A DNA stretch of 8,925 nucleotides from Ruminococcaceae bacterium UBA5396 (lineage in GTDB: Bacteria > Bacillota > Clostridia > Oscillospirales > Acutalibacteraceae): positions 23,323 to 32,247 of the forward strand of contig DHOG01000149.1 in assembly GCA_002410715.1 (NCBI GenBank), in the 5' to 3' direction. Below, piece by piece: positions 1-6,519 of the stretch. The translations under genes and the position numbers were made by a program. Positions within the stretch are counted from its first letter, which is position 1. Every line of letters starts with the position of its first letter. The notes under the pieces were generated by a model. It saw only the letters and a list, made by a program, of their open reading frames with translations, did not search any database and was not told the DNA's origin.

Positions 1-1350
1 GAACCCCCTTGGTCTGCCCCTGCCGCCCAGCCGAAAACCAATGATAAAACGATTGACAATCAGGACGATACATCGTCTGCTCCGGCAACCGCTCCCGTAT
101 ACAAACCCAATATAATGGACATAGACTTTGATAGACTGAAAAAAGGTGAAAAGGACAAAACCATCGTAAATATGCATGAGTACTTCTCGCAAGCCCAGCC
201 GACCATGCAAAATAAATATACCGGCATTTTCAAAGGCTGCAATCTTGTGTTCATTACCGCCGAGTCCTATTCCCACTATGCAATCGATAGGGAACTGACA
301 CCGACGCTCTACAAGCTTGCAAACGAGGGTTTTCGCTTCAATCATTTTTACAATCCTGTCTGGGGTGTCAGCACGAGCGACGGCGAGTATGTGGCTTGTA
401 CCGGTCTGATTCCCAAATCAGGCGTATGGAGCTTTTCCCGTTCGGGAAAAAACTGGCTTCCCTTTGCGATGGGCAACCAATTCTCAACGCTCGGCTACTT
501 GACACGGGCTTATCATAACCATACCTATACCTATTATGATCGGGATATTTCGCATCCTAACATGGGCTATGCTTACATGGGCGTAGGGAACGGACTGGAA
601 ATAAAAAAATCCTGGCCGGAATCGGATGTGGAAATGATAGAAAAAACAACCCCGAACTATTCGGGTGATAAGAAATTTCATGTTTATTACATGACGGTGA
701 GCGGGCATCTCAATTACACCTTTACCGGCAATTATATTGCCTACAAAAACAAGGAGCTTGTTGACCACCTTCCCAATAGCGATGCGGCCAAGGCATATCT
801 CGCCTGTAATATAGAGCTTGACAGGGCGCTGGAGCTATTGATCCAGCGGCTTGAAGCGGCAGGAGTGGCTGAAAACACTGTCATAGCAATGAGTGCCGAT
901 CATTATCCCTATGGTTTAACCAACCGTCAAATCAGCGAGCTTGCGGGACATGAAGTTGAGGAAAATTTTGAACTTTATAAAAGCTCGTTTATCCTATGGA
1001 AAAAAGGGATGAAGCCGGTCACAATAGAGAAGCCATGCTCAAGTCTTGACATTATTCCAACCTTATCCAATCTGTTTGGACTCGAATTTGATTCCCGCCT
1101 TTTAATGGGGCGTGATATTCTATCTGATGCTCCTCCACTGGTTATTTTCAGCAATCGGAGTTGGATTACCGATAAAGCAAGATATAATGCCCCAAAAAAC
1201 AAGACCGAAAATCTAGCGGATAAAGAATTGCCGGAGGATTATGTAAAAGATATGAACAAGCTGGTCAACCACAAGTTCCGCTATTCGGCATACATTTTGG
1301 ATAAGGATTATTATCGTGTTGTTCTGCCACCGCATAAAACCGATGATTGA
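1..1350 (+). CDS. LTA synthase family protein (sulfatase fold), 5'-truncated by the window edge
   Basis: The reading frame is open from base 1, so the gene begins upstream; 449 residues are visible and the ATG at 115 is internal. Family members are membrane-anchored phosphoglycerol transferases whose extracellular alkaline-phosphatase/sulfatase-like domain moves glycerol phosphate from phosphatidylglycerol onto a polymer or glycan. The first ~35 visible residues are a Pro/Ala/Thr/Asp-rich linker, which in this family joins the missing N-terminal TM bundle to the catalytic domain. Numbering from base 1, the expected catalytic set is present: metal-ligand Glu88 (FITAESY), nucleophile Thr125 (GVSTSDGEY), His172/His174 (YHNHTYTYYDRD), His236 (TVSGHL) and Asp300-His301 (SADHYPYG). 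A C-terminal SSLDIIPTLSNLFG/LLMGRDI block, typical of sulfatase folds, follows. It looks functional. Whether it makes true LTA or modifies another glycan cannot be told from sequence. It is unrelated in function to the sugar-acid genes after it. Confidence 0.9.
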   Translation, partial: EPPWSAPAAQPKTNDKTIDNQDDTSSAPATAPVYKPNIMDIDFDRLKKGEKDKTIVNMHEYFSQAQPTMQNKYTGIFKGCNLVFITAESYSHYAIDRELTPTLYKLANEGFRFNHFYNPVWGVSTSDGEYVACTGLIPKSGVWSFSRSGKNWLPFAMGNQFSTLGYLTRAYHNHTYTYYDRDISHPNMGYAYMGVGNGLEIKKSWPESDVEMIEKTTPNYSGDKKFHVYYMTVSGHLNYTFTGNYIAYKNKELVDHLPNSDAAKAYLACNIELDRALELLIQRLEAAGVAENTVIAMSADHYPYGLTNRQISELAGHEVEENFELYKSSFILWKKGMKPVTIEKPCSSLDIIPTLSNLFGLEFDSRLLMGRDILSDAPPLVIFSNRSWITDKARYNAPKNKTENLADKELPEDYVKDMNKLVNHKFRYSAYILDKDYYRVVLPPHKTDD

Positions 1351-1363
1351 AGATAAGCTTACA

Positions 1364-1412
1364 AACAGGGCTGCTGCAGAAATTCCTGTGGCTGCCCTGT
1401 TCACATTTTATA
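1364..1412 (+). terminator. Long hairpin, probable terminator of the LTA-synthase-type gene
   Basis: The arms AACAGGGC (1364-1371) and GCCCTGTT (1394-1401) pair perfectly over 8 bp. The stem continues inward past a T-T mismatch with GC/GC, two G-T wobbles and CAG/CTG, to a 6-base loop AAATTC. The tail is only moderately T-rich (TTCACATTTTAT), so termination may be partial. It lies 13 bases after the stop codon. Confidence 0.6.
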
Positions 1413-1495
1413 GGACGATTATTTGTTTTCTTGGGATATGCAGGTTGAAACTGAGGAAGAATATTTCAGAACATAAAAAATGAAAGGACGATTGT
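1412..1495 (+). promoter_or_regulatory. Leader region of the uxa operon, with a repeated SD-like motif
   Basis: The operon promoter should lie between the hairpin and uxaB, but I see no convincing -35/-10 pair; a TTGAAA at 1445-1450 has no well-spaced partner. AGGACGATTAT (1412-1422) is repeated with one mismatch at 1485-1495, where it is the uxaB ribosome binding site. The upstream copy is followed by a TTG that opens a 17-codon frame ending at the TAA at 1474-1476. The region is short, and its function is inferred only from its position. Confidence 0.3.
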
Positions 1496-2794
1496 ATGAA
1501 GAGAATTGATGAAATAAAGACCAAACCCAGCAGAACGGAAAGGATAATACAGTTTGGTGAGGGCGGATTTTTGCGGGGCTTTGCCGACTGGATGCTACAA
1601 AAGCTGAACGACGGCGGCCGGTACAGCGGAAGTGTAGCGGTGGTGCAGCCAATAGAGCAGGGTCTGGGGGATCGTCTGAATCAACAAAACGGGCTTTATA
1701 CCCATATTATAAGAGGGGTGGAGGGCGTTGAAACCCAGGTCATAGATGTCATATCCCGCTGTATCAACCCGTATGAGGATTATAACGCTTACCTTGCGCT
1801 GGCAGATAATCCTGATATGCGTGTGATTGTATCCAATACCACAGAAGCAGGGATTGCCTATTCGGAACAGGACAAACCGGATGACACGCCGCCCAAATCA
1901 TTTCCGGCCAAGCTTACCGCACTGCTTCACCGCCGATTTACAAAAGGGTTGGACGGATTTATACTGCTGCCCTGCGAATTGATTGATAAAAACGGCGAAA
2001 AGCTTCAGGAAATTGTACTGAAATATGCAGAGGATTGGAAGCTCGGCGAGAATTTTATCAACTGGGTAAACCAAAACAATCATTTTTGCAGCACGCTGGT
2101 GGACAGAATCGTCACGGGCTATCCCAGGGATGAAAAAATTGATCTGGGTTATGAGGACAGCATGGTGAATACGTCTGAATTTTTTCATTTGTGGGTGATT
2201 GAGGGGGACAAGCGTCTGGCGGAGGAGCTGCCGTTTAATCAAATCGGACTCAACGTCATATGGACCGATAACCTTGAACCATACAGAACCCGTAAGGTGC
2301 GGATACTCAACGGCGCCCATACTTCCATGGTTCCCTATGCCCTGCTCAAAGGATTCGATACCGTCAAGTCCTGTATGGACAATTCTGAAATGCTGGATTT
2401 TATTAAAAAGTGCATATATGAGGAAATCATTCCTACGCTGGATCTTCCCCAAAAAGAGCTTACCGATTATGCCGACAATGTGCTGCAGCGGTTTTCAAAT
2501 CCTTATATCAAGCACTATCTTTCATCCATTGCGCTGAATTCGGTAAGCAAGTTTAAGGTTCGTGTTCTGCCGTCCATTCTGGAGTATATCAAACGGCAGG
2601 GGAAAAATCCGCCCACGCTGCTTAAGGGGTTTGGCGCGCTGATTAAGTTTTATAAAACAGGTCAGCCCAACGACAATCCTGAAATTATGGAATTTATGAA
2701 AAAAGCGTCGGTTGATGAAATATTAAGCAGTGTAAAGCTGTGGGATCAGGATCTATCGTTTTTAAGGGAGGAAGTTTGTCGATATGCGGATTGA
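1496..2794 (+). CDS. uxaB: Tagaturonate reductase (altronate oxidoreductase)
   Basis: This cytoplasmic NAD(H)-linked enzyme reduces D-tagaturonate to D-altronate (EC 1.1.1.58) in galacturonate catabolism. It belongs to the mannitol dehydrogenase family: an N-terminal Rossmann domain with IIQFGEGGFLRGF (17-29) and SNTTEAGI (113-120), the signature FCSTLVDRIVTGYPRDE (197-213), then an all-helical C-terminal domain. The polyol-dehydrogenase active site KVRILNGAH gives Lys267, Asn272 and His275. SNTTEAG and IYEEIIPTLDLP match UxaB better than the fructuronate reductase UxuB. The start follows AAAGGA with a 7-base gap. At 432 residues it is about 50 shorter than E. coli UxaB (483 by recall): loops are shorter, and the protein stops soon after LWDQDLSFLREEV, without the final helix seen in E. 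coli. The stop codon lies inside the start of uxaA, so the two are probably translationally coupled. Confidence 0.92.
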   Translation: MKRIDEIKTKPSRTERIIQFGEGGFLRGFADWMLQKLNDGGRYSGSVAVVQPIEQGLGDRLNQQNGLYTHIIRGVEGVETQVIDVISRCINPYEDYNAYLALADNPDMRVIVSNTTEAGIAYSEQDKPDDTPPKSFPAKLTALLHRRFTKGLDGFILLPCELIDKNGEKLQEIVLKYAEDWKLGENFINWVNQNNHFCSTLVDRIVTGYPRDEKIDLGYEDSMVNTSEFFHLWVIEGDKRLAEELPFNQIGLNVIWTDNLEPYRTRKVRILNGAHTSMVPYALLKGFDTVKSCMDNSEMLDFIKKCIYEEIIPTLDLPQKELTDYADNVLQRFSNPYIKHYLSSIALNSVSKFKVRVLPSILEYIKRQGKNPPTLLKGFGALIKFYKTGQPNDNPEIMEFMKKASVDEILSSVKLWDQDLSFLREEVCRYAD

Positions 2795-4172
2795 CGAGCA
2801 GGACAATGTTGAGGTTGATCTGAAAACCGGTCACAAAATCGCCTTACAGGAGATTAAAAAAGGGGAAAATGTAATCAAATACGGCTTTCCCATCGGGCAC
2901 GCAACCCAAGATATCAAGAAAGGGGAGGCTGTCCATTCCCATAATCTCAAAACCAATCTTAAGGATGTATTGGAATATAATTATACGCAAAAGGATTATA
3001 AGACCAAAGCCCAAGACTGCAAACGAACATTTATGGGATATGAGCGGGATGACGGCAGCGTGGGTATACGCAATGATGTATGGATTATCAATACCGTAGG
3101 CTGTGTGAACAAGGTTGCCGAGAGATTGGCGCAGATGACCGGCGCAGAAAGCTTTGCCCACCCCTTCGGCTGTTCCCAGCTGGGCGACGATATGCTGTAT
3201 ACCCAGACCATCCTGAGAAGCATGGTCAACCACCCCAACGCAGGGGGCGTGCTGGTGCTGGGATTGGGTTGCGAAAACAACAACATGGAGGTATTTTGCA
3301 ATTTTCTCGGTGATGATATCAATCCCGACAGGGTAAGATTTCTCAATTCCCAAGAGAGCCATGACGAGCTGGAGGAGGGGGCAAAGCTGATTGGAGAGCT
3401 GCAGAAGTATGCCGCCACCTTTGAGCGTAAGGAGCTGCCCGCCTCGAAATTAAGGGTAGGGCTGAAATGTGGCGGAAGCGACGGTCTCAGCGGAATCACA
3501 GCCAACCCGCTTGTGGGACGCTTTTCGGACAGGCTGATTGCCTGCGGCGGGAGTACGGTGCTGACCGAGGTTCCTGAAATGTTCGGTGCCGAAACCCTGC
3601 TGATGGAGCGATGCGAGAATCAGGAGGTTTTTGATAAAACAGTAAAACTGATTAACAACTTTAAAGATTATTTCAAGCGTCATGGTCAGGAAATATACGA
3701 AAATCCTTCCCCCGGAAACAAGGCGGGAGGAATCACAACACTGGAGGAAAAATCACTTGGATGCGTTCAAAAGGGCGGCAGATCGATTGTGGTTGACGTT
3801 TTGGATATTGGAGAGCCTGTTACCAAAAACGGCTTAAATCTGCTGAACGGACCGGGCAACGATATTGTGGCAATCACCAATCTCATGGCTTCGGGCGTAC
3901 AGCTCATTCTGTTTACTACAGGGCGCGGTACTCCGGTCGGCGCGCCGGTCCCGACTGTTAAGATTTCCACCAATACCAAGCTGTACGAGAATAAGCCCAG
4001 CTGGATTGATTTCAACGCCGGAATTCTTTTGGATAAGGAAACTAAAAGTATGGACGGTGTTGCCGACCAGCTGTTTGATTATGTTCTTGCGGTGGCAAGC
4101 GGAGAGCAGACAAAGAATGAAAAAAACGGGTATAAGGAGATTTCTATCTTTAAGGATGGCATTACACTGTAG
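2784..4172 (+). CDS. uxaA: Altronate dehydratase
   Basis: The enzyme dehydrates D-altronate to 2-keto-3-deoxy-D-gluconate (EC 4.2.1.7); characterised family members are Fe(II)-dependent. A small N-terminal SAF domain (about 1-62; GHKIALQEIKKGENVIKYG) precedes the catalytic domain. That domain has GYERDDGSVGIRN (85-97), HPFGCSQLGDD (126-136), LGLGCENNN (159-167), LKCGGSDGLSGITANP (227-242), TEVPEMFGAE (261-270) and FTTGRGTPVGAPVP (377-390). Together these are diagnostic of UxaA; the conserved Cys and His residues are candidate metal ligands. At 462 residues it is shorter than E. coli UxaA, mainly because the SAF domain lacks the stretch between DNV and GHK. Starting at 2784 overlaps uxaB by 11 bases. 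An in-frame TAA at 2763-2765 limits any earlier start, and GGGAGG (2766-2771) lies about 12 bases upstream of the ATG. Confidence 0.93.
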   Translation: MRIDEQDNVEVDLKTGHKIALQEIKKGENVIKYGFPIGHATQDIKKGEAVHSHNLKTNLKDVLEYNYTQKDYKTKAQDCKRTFMGYERDDGSVGIRNDVWIINTVGCVNKVAERLAQMTGAESFAHPFGCSQLGDDMLYTQTILRSMVNHPNAGGVLVLGLGCENNNMEVFCNFLGDDINPDRVRFLNSQESHDELEEGAKLIGELQKYAATFERKELPASKLRVGLKCGGSDGLSGITANPLVGRFSDRLIACGGSTVLTEVPEMFGAETLLMERCENQEVFDKTVKLINNFKDYFKRHGQEIYENPSPGNKAGGITTLEEKSLGCVQKGGRSIVVDVLDIGEPVTKNGLNLLNGPGNDIVAITNLMASGVQLILFTTGRGTPVGAPVPTVKISTNTKLYENKPSWIDFNAGILLDKETKSMDGVADQLFDYVLAVASGEQTKNEKNGYKEISIFKDGITL

Positions 4173-4208
4173 AGGACCGCACCCAATGTAAATAAATGTG
4201 GAAAATAC

Positions 4209-4216
4209 GGAAAGGA
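4209..4216 (+). promoter_or_regulatory. Ribosome binding site deciding the uxaC start
   Basis: GGAAAGGA sits one base before an ATG at 4218 and ten bases before an in-frame ATG at 4227. One base is too close for AGGA to serve the first ATG. The second also matches the N-terminus of E. coli UxaC better, where about seven residues precede the conserved DF. I therefore chose 4227; use of 4218 would add only MDF. Confidence 0.55.
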
Positions 4217-4226
4217 CATGGATTTT

Positions 4227-5594
4227 ATGGGCTTTATTCATCAGGACTTTATGCTTCGTACAAAAATGGCAAGACGACTTTATCACGAATATGCCGAGGA
4301 CATGCCGATCATTGATTATCACTGTCACCTGAATCCCCAGATGATTGCCGAAAATCATCAGTTTAAAAACTTGACCGAGCTGCTTTTGGGCGGGGATCAT
4401 TATAAATGGAGGGTGATGCGGGCATACGGAATTGATGAAAAATATATTACCGGTGATGCCGATGATTATGAAAAATTTAAGATGTGGGCAGAAACTCTGC
4501 CGCATTGTATCGGAAACCCGCTTTATCACTGGACGCACCTTGAGCTGAAACGGTATTTTAATATTGGTGAAACACTTACCCCCGATACCGCCCAAGAAAT
4601 TTGGCAGAAAGGGAATGATCTGTTAGGAGAAGAGGATTTTCGAGCGCGCTCCCTGATCACCCGCGCCAATGTCGAGGTTGTCTGTACCACAGACGATCCT
4701 GCCGACGACCTCAACCATCACCAGCAGCTGCGGCAGGAGGGGTTTGAAATCAGGGTTTTGCCCACCTTCCGACCCGACAAAGCGGTCGAAATCGGGAAAA
4801 ACACCTTTGTAACCTATGTCAAGGAGCAGAGCATATCCTCATATGAGGGGCTGCAGTCATGGCTGCGGGGACGCATTGGTTTCTTTCATGAAAACGGTTG
4901 CCGTCTTTCCGACCATGCGCTGGAAGCCGTTCCATATGCCCAAGGGGATGCCAAAGCCGTTTTTGACAAGGCGATGGCGGGGCAGATGCCGGATCCACAG
5001 GAACAAGAAGTGTTTAAAACCGCAATGCTGCAATTTTGTGCAAAGGAATACGCTGCCCGTAGCTGGACCATGCAGCTGCATATCGGGGCATTGCGCAACA
5101 ACAATACGCCGATGTTTGAGAAGCTCGGACCTGACACAGGCTATGACTCCGTCAATGACCTGAGCATCGCCGCACCCCTTGCAAGGCTGCTTGACAGTCT
5201 GGAAACCGATGATATGCTGCCCAAAACCATTCTTTATACCCTTAATCCAAAGGACAACTATGTTCTCGGTACCATGATAGGCAATTTCCAAAAAGCGCCC
5301 TTCAAGGGCAAAGTACAGCTTGGGTCGGGTTGGTGGTTTAATGATCAGCGCGACGGAATGGTGGCACAGTTGAAGGCGTTTGCCAATTTAGGGGTGCTCG
5401 GAACATTTGTGGGCATGCTGACCGACTCTCGCAGCTTTGTATCCTATCCCCGCCATGAATACTTTCGCCGCATCCTATGCAATCTGATCGGCGGATGGGT
5501 GGAGCATGGGGAGTATCCGGAGGATTATGAAGCGTTGGGAGATATTATCCAGGGGATTTGCTATAAAAATGCCAAAGAGTATTTCGGGTTTTAA
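4227..5594 (+). CDS. uxaC: Glucuronate isomerase (uronate isomerase)
   Basis: UxaC interconverts D-glucuronate with D-fructuronate and D-galacturonate with D-tagaturonate (EC 5.3.1.12), the first step feeding UxaB and UxaA. It is a metal-dependent amidohydrolase-superfamily TIM barrel. Visible landmarks are the metal-binding DYHCHL (30-35; His32, His34), GDHYKWR, NPLYHWTHLEL, TTDDP (154-158), RPDKA, HIGALRNNN (285-293), LGSGWWFND (365-373), MLTDSRSF (397-404) and RHEYFRRILC. At 455 residues it is near full length for the family (E. coli 470 by recall), with no lesion seen. It lies 54 bases after uxaA with no terminator or promoter visible between them, so it is read as the last gene of a uxaB-uxaA-uxaC operon. 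The order differs from E. coli, where uxaCA and uxaB are separate units. Confidence 0.95.
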   Translation: MGFIHQDFMLRTKMARRLYHEYAEDMPIIDYHCHLNPQMIAENHQFKNLTELLLGGDHYKWRVMRAYGIDEKYITGDADDYEKFKMWAETLPHCIGNPLYHWTHLELKRYFNIGETLTPDTAQEIWQKGNDLLGEEDFRARSLITRANVEVVCTTDDPADDLNHHQQLRQEGFEIRVLPTFRPDKAVEIGKNTFVTYVKEQSISSYEGLQSWLRGRIGFFHENGCRLSDHALEAVPYAQGDAKAVFDKAMAGQMPDPQEQEVFKTAMLQFCAKEYAARSWTMQLHIGALRNNNTPMFEKLGPDTGYDSVNDLSIAAPLARLLDSLETDDMLPKTILYTLNPKDNYVLGTMIGNFQKAPFKGKVQLGSGWWFNDQRDGMVAQLKAFANLGVLGTFVGMLTDSRSFVSYPRHEYFRRILCNLIGGWVEHGEYPEDYEALGDIIQGICYKNAKEYFGF

Positions 5595-5638
5595 AAAACA
5601 GAGACAGTCTCATATCTATTGGCTGTCTCTGTTTTTTT
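5593..5638 (+). terminator. Intrinsic terminator of the uxa operon
   Basis: CAGAGACAG (5599-5607) and CTGTCTCTG (5623-5631) form a perfect 9-bp stem with a 15-base loop, preceded by six A and followed by seven T (5632-5638). The A-tract begins within the uxaC stop codon. The flanking A and T runs would also let it work on the minus strand. Confidence 0.93.
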
Positions 5639-5672
5639 GATAATATTAATCTCTGTGCATTGTGATACTTTA

Positions 5673-5684
5673 GAATTTAAATTC
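5673..5684. promoter_or_regulatory. 12-bp palindrome upstream of the DUF1836 promoter
   Basis: GAATTTAAATTC is a perfect palindrome centred about 63 bases upstream of the predicted transcription start, in an A/T-rich stretch. It could be an operator or only part of an UP-like AT-rich segment; a 12-bp AT-rich palindrome is not rare by chance. Confidence 0.25.
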
Positions 5685-5706
5685 AAAAAAATATTACAAT
5701 TAGGTA

Positions 5707-5735
5707 TTGACGGTCATGTGAACCTATGATATAAT
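5707..5735 (+). promoter_or_regulatory. Sigma-A-type promoter for the DUF1836-NfeD-flotillin unit
   Basis: TTGACG (5707-5712) and TATAAT (5730-5735) are separated by exactly 17 bp, with AT-rich DNA upstream. Transcription should start near 5742, about 40 bases before the DUF1836 start codon. The terminator at 5593-5638 isolates this promoter from the uxa operon. It is the clearest promoter in the window. Confidence 0.85.
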
Positions 5736-5766
5736 CCATATGAACTCATATACACAACACATGAAC
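5715..5766 (+). repeat. Three phased CAYRTGAAC repeats overlapping the promoter (candidate operator)
   Basis: CATGTGAAC (5715-5723), CATATGAAC (5737-5745) and CACATGAAC (5758-5766) share TGAAC after a CAYR-type lead. They are spaced 22 and 21 bp, about two helical turns, so they face the same side of the DNA. The first lies in the -35/-10 spacer, the second over the predicted start site and the third in the 5' leader. This is a plausible array for a cooperative repressor; binding by the DUF1836 protein is inference. Confidence 0.45.
5738..5751. promoter_or_regulatory. Inverted repeat over the predicted transcription start
   Basis: ATATGA and TCATAT are perfect inverted 6-bp arms around AC, overlapping the middle copy of the phased repeats and the expected start at about 5742. 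A dimer bound here would block initiation. The site is visible; the role is inferred. Confidence 0.4.
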
Positions 5767-5784
5767 ACGTAAAGGAGGAGGACG

Positions 5785-6390
5785 ATGTCTGCAGATGTTT
5801 TTTTGCCGGGAACAAATCTCCCTGTGTCGCCGGAAAACAAGAAGGATGCGTTTTCCGCTCTCGATCCGATTTTTGCGGTTTCTCCCGGCGGACTGCTGCT
5901 ATCCCAGGTTTGTGAGCTGACCGGGCTGGGCGCCAGCGCCATACAAAACTGGGTGAAGCGGGGATGGGTATCCCGGCCTGTGGGTAAAAAATACGGCGAG
6001 CTGCAGGTGGCAAGAATTCTGCTGATTAATCTACTGCGCCCTGCCATGCATCTTGAGGATATCGTTACATTGCTTGGTTATATAAACGGCAATGTCGACG
6101 ATCGATCGGATGACATTATACCAGAAACCCGCCTGTATAGCCTGCTCTGCTATGCGATTTTTGAATTGGAAGGTGAAATTGATCTTTCAGGACGTTCGCT
6201 TGTTTCACTGGTTGAAATACTGATGACAGGATATGAGGGGCCGGTGCCGGACGCCCCCTCCCGTCTGAATACGGCACTTAACATCATGCTGCTGAATGTT
6301 GCCGCTTCCAAATTGATGCAGCGCGCATCAAAGATTTATAAAGAGAGCGTTTCCCCTGAACAGGAAATTCAATTAAAAACAGGCGAATGA
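5785..6390 (+). CDS. DUF1836 domain-containing protein, probable HTH transcription regulator
   Basis: I recognise this 201-residue protein as DUF1836, a Firmicute family with a MerR-like winged-helix start and no characterised function that I know of. Residues 36-61 (GLLLSQVCELTGLGAS..QNWVKRGW) form a helix-turn-helix, followed by the family block RPVGKKYGE (64-72), RILLINLLR (77-85) and LLGYINGNVDDRSDDIIP (96-113). The remainder is predicted helical (about 115-190) and could dimerise or bind an effector; no TM segment or signal peptide is visible. The start follows AAAGGAGG (5771-5778) with a 6-base gap. The gene sits directly behind a strong promoter with repeat elements, and no terminator separates it from the NfeD/flotillin pair, suggesting autoregulation and control of those genes. 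The target is inference. Confidence 0.85.
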   Translation: MSADVFLPGTNLPVSPENKKDAFSALDPIFAVSPGGLLLSQVCELTGLGASAIQNWVKRGWVSRPVGKKYGELQVARILLINLLRPAMHLEDIVTLLGYINGNVDDRSDDIIPETRLYSLLCYAIFELEGEIDLSGRSLVSLVEILMTGYEGPVPDAPSRLNTALNIMLLNVAASKLMQRASKIYKESVSPEQEIQLKTGE

Positions 6391-6441
6391 AGCAAGCATA
6401 TTTTTGTGATCGTGGAATATGAAAATAAGGAGGGTACAAGG

Positions 6442-6519
6442 TTGGAAAACAGGATACTCATTTTAGTCTTTAATCCTGTGACCATAGTTGAGATAGAAAG
6501 GAGTTGTACATATGATTGA
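6442..6519 (+). CDS. Possible 25-residue leader peptide upstream of the NfeD gene
   Basis: AAGGAGG (6427-6433) lies 8 bases before a TTG at 6442, opening a 25-codon frame with the predicted start MENRILILVFNPVTIVE. The frame ends at a TGA (6517-6519) inside the start of the NfeD gene, whose ATG is at 6512. This would be a translationally coupled leader. A 7-bp inverted repeat (ACAGGAT 6449-6455, ATCCTGT 6473-6479) lies within it. The strong ribosome site with no other user is the main evidence. The frame is short, starts with TTG and has no homolog I recognise, so chance is possible. Confidence 0.3.
   Translation: MENRILILVFNPVTIVEIERSCTYD

Noticed and set aside
115..1350. Treating the LTA-synthase-type gene as starting at the ATG at 115
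   Set aside because: The frame is open to base 1, with a linker-like sequence before the ATG, and the TM bundle expected of the family would be missing. It is cut by the window, not short.
1898..2452. A 184-codon minus-strand frame inside uxaB
   Set aside because: It is antisense to conserved UxaB motifs, with no domain or ribosome site.
2740..2800. A frameshift that would restore a longer UxaB C-terminus
   Set aside because: No other frame downstream of 2760 resembles the missing C-terminal helix, and the overlapping frame is clearly the start of UxaA (RIDEQDNVEV).
4218..4226. ATG at 4218 as the uxaC start
   Set aside because: The SD core ends one base before it. The in-frame ATG at 4227 has workable spacing and fits the family N-terminus.
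3834..4595. A 253-codon minus-strand frame across the uxaA/uxaC junction
   Set aside because: It lies antisense to two firmly identified enzymes, has no recognisable domain, and spans an ordinary operon junction.
5715..5766. The three phased repeats as a minimal CRISPR array
   Set aside because: The repeats are only 9 bp and degenerate, spacers are about 12-13 bp, and they overlap a promoter. There are no cas genes.
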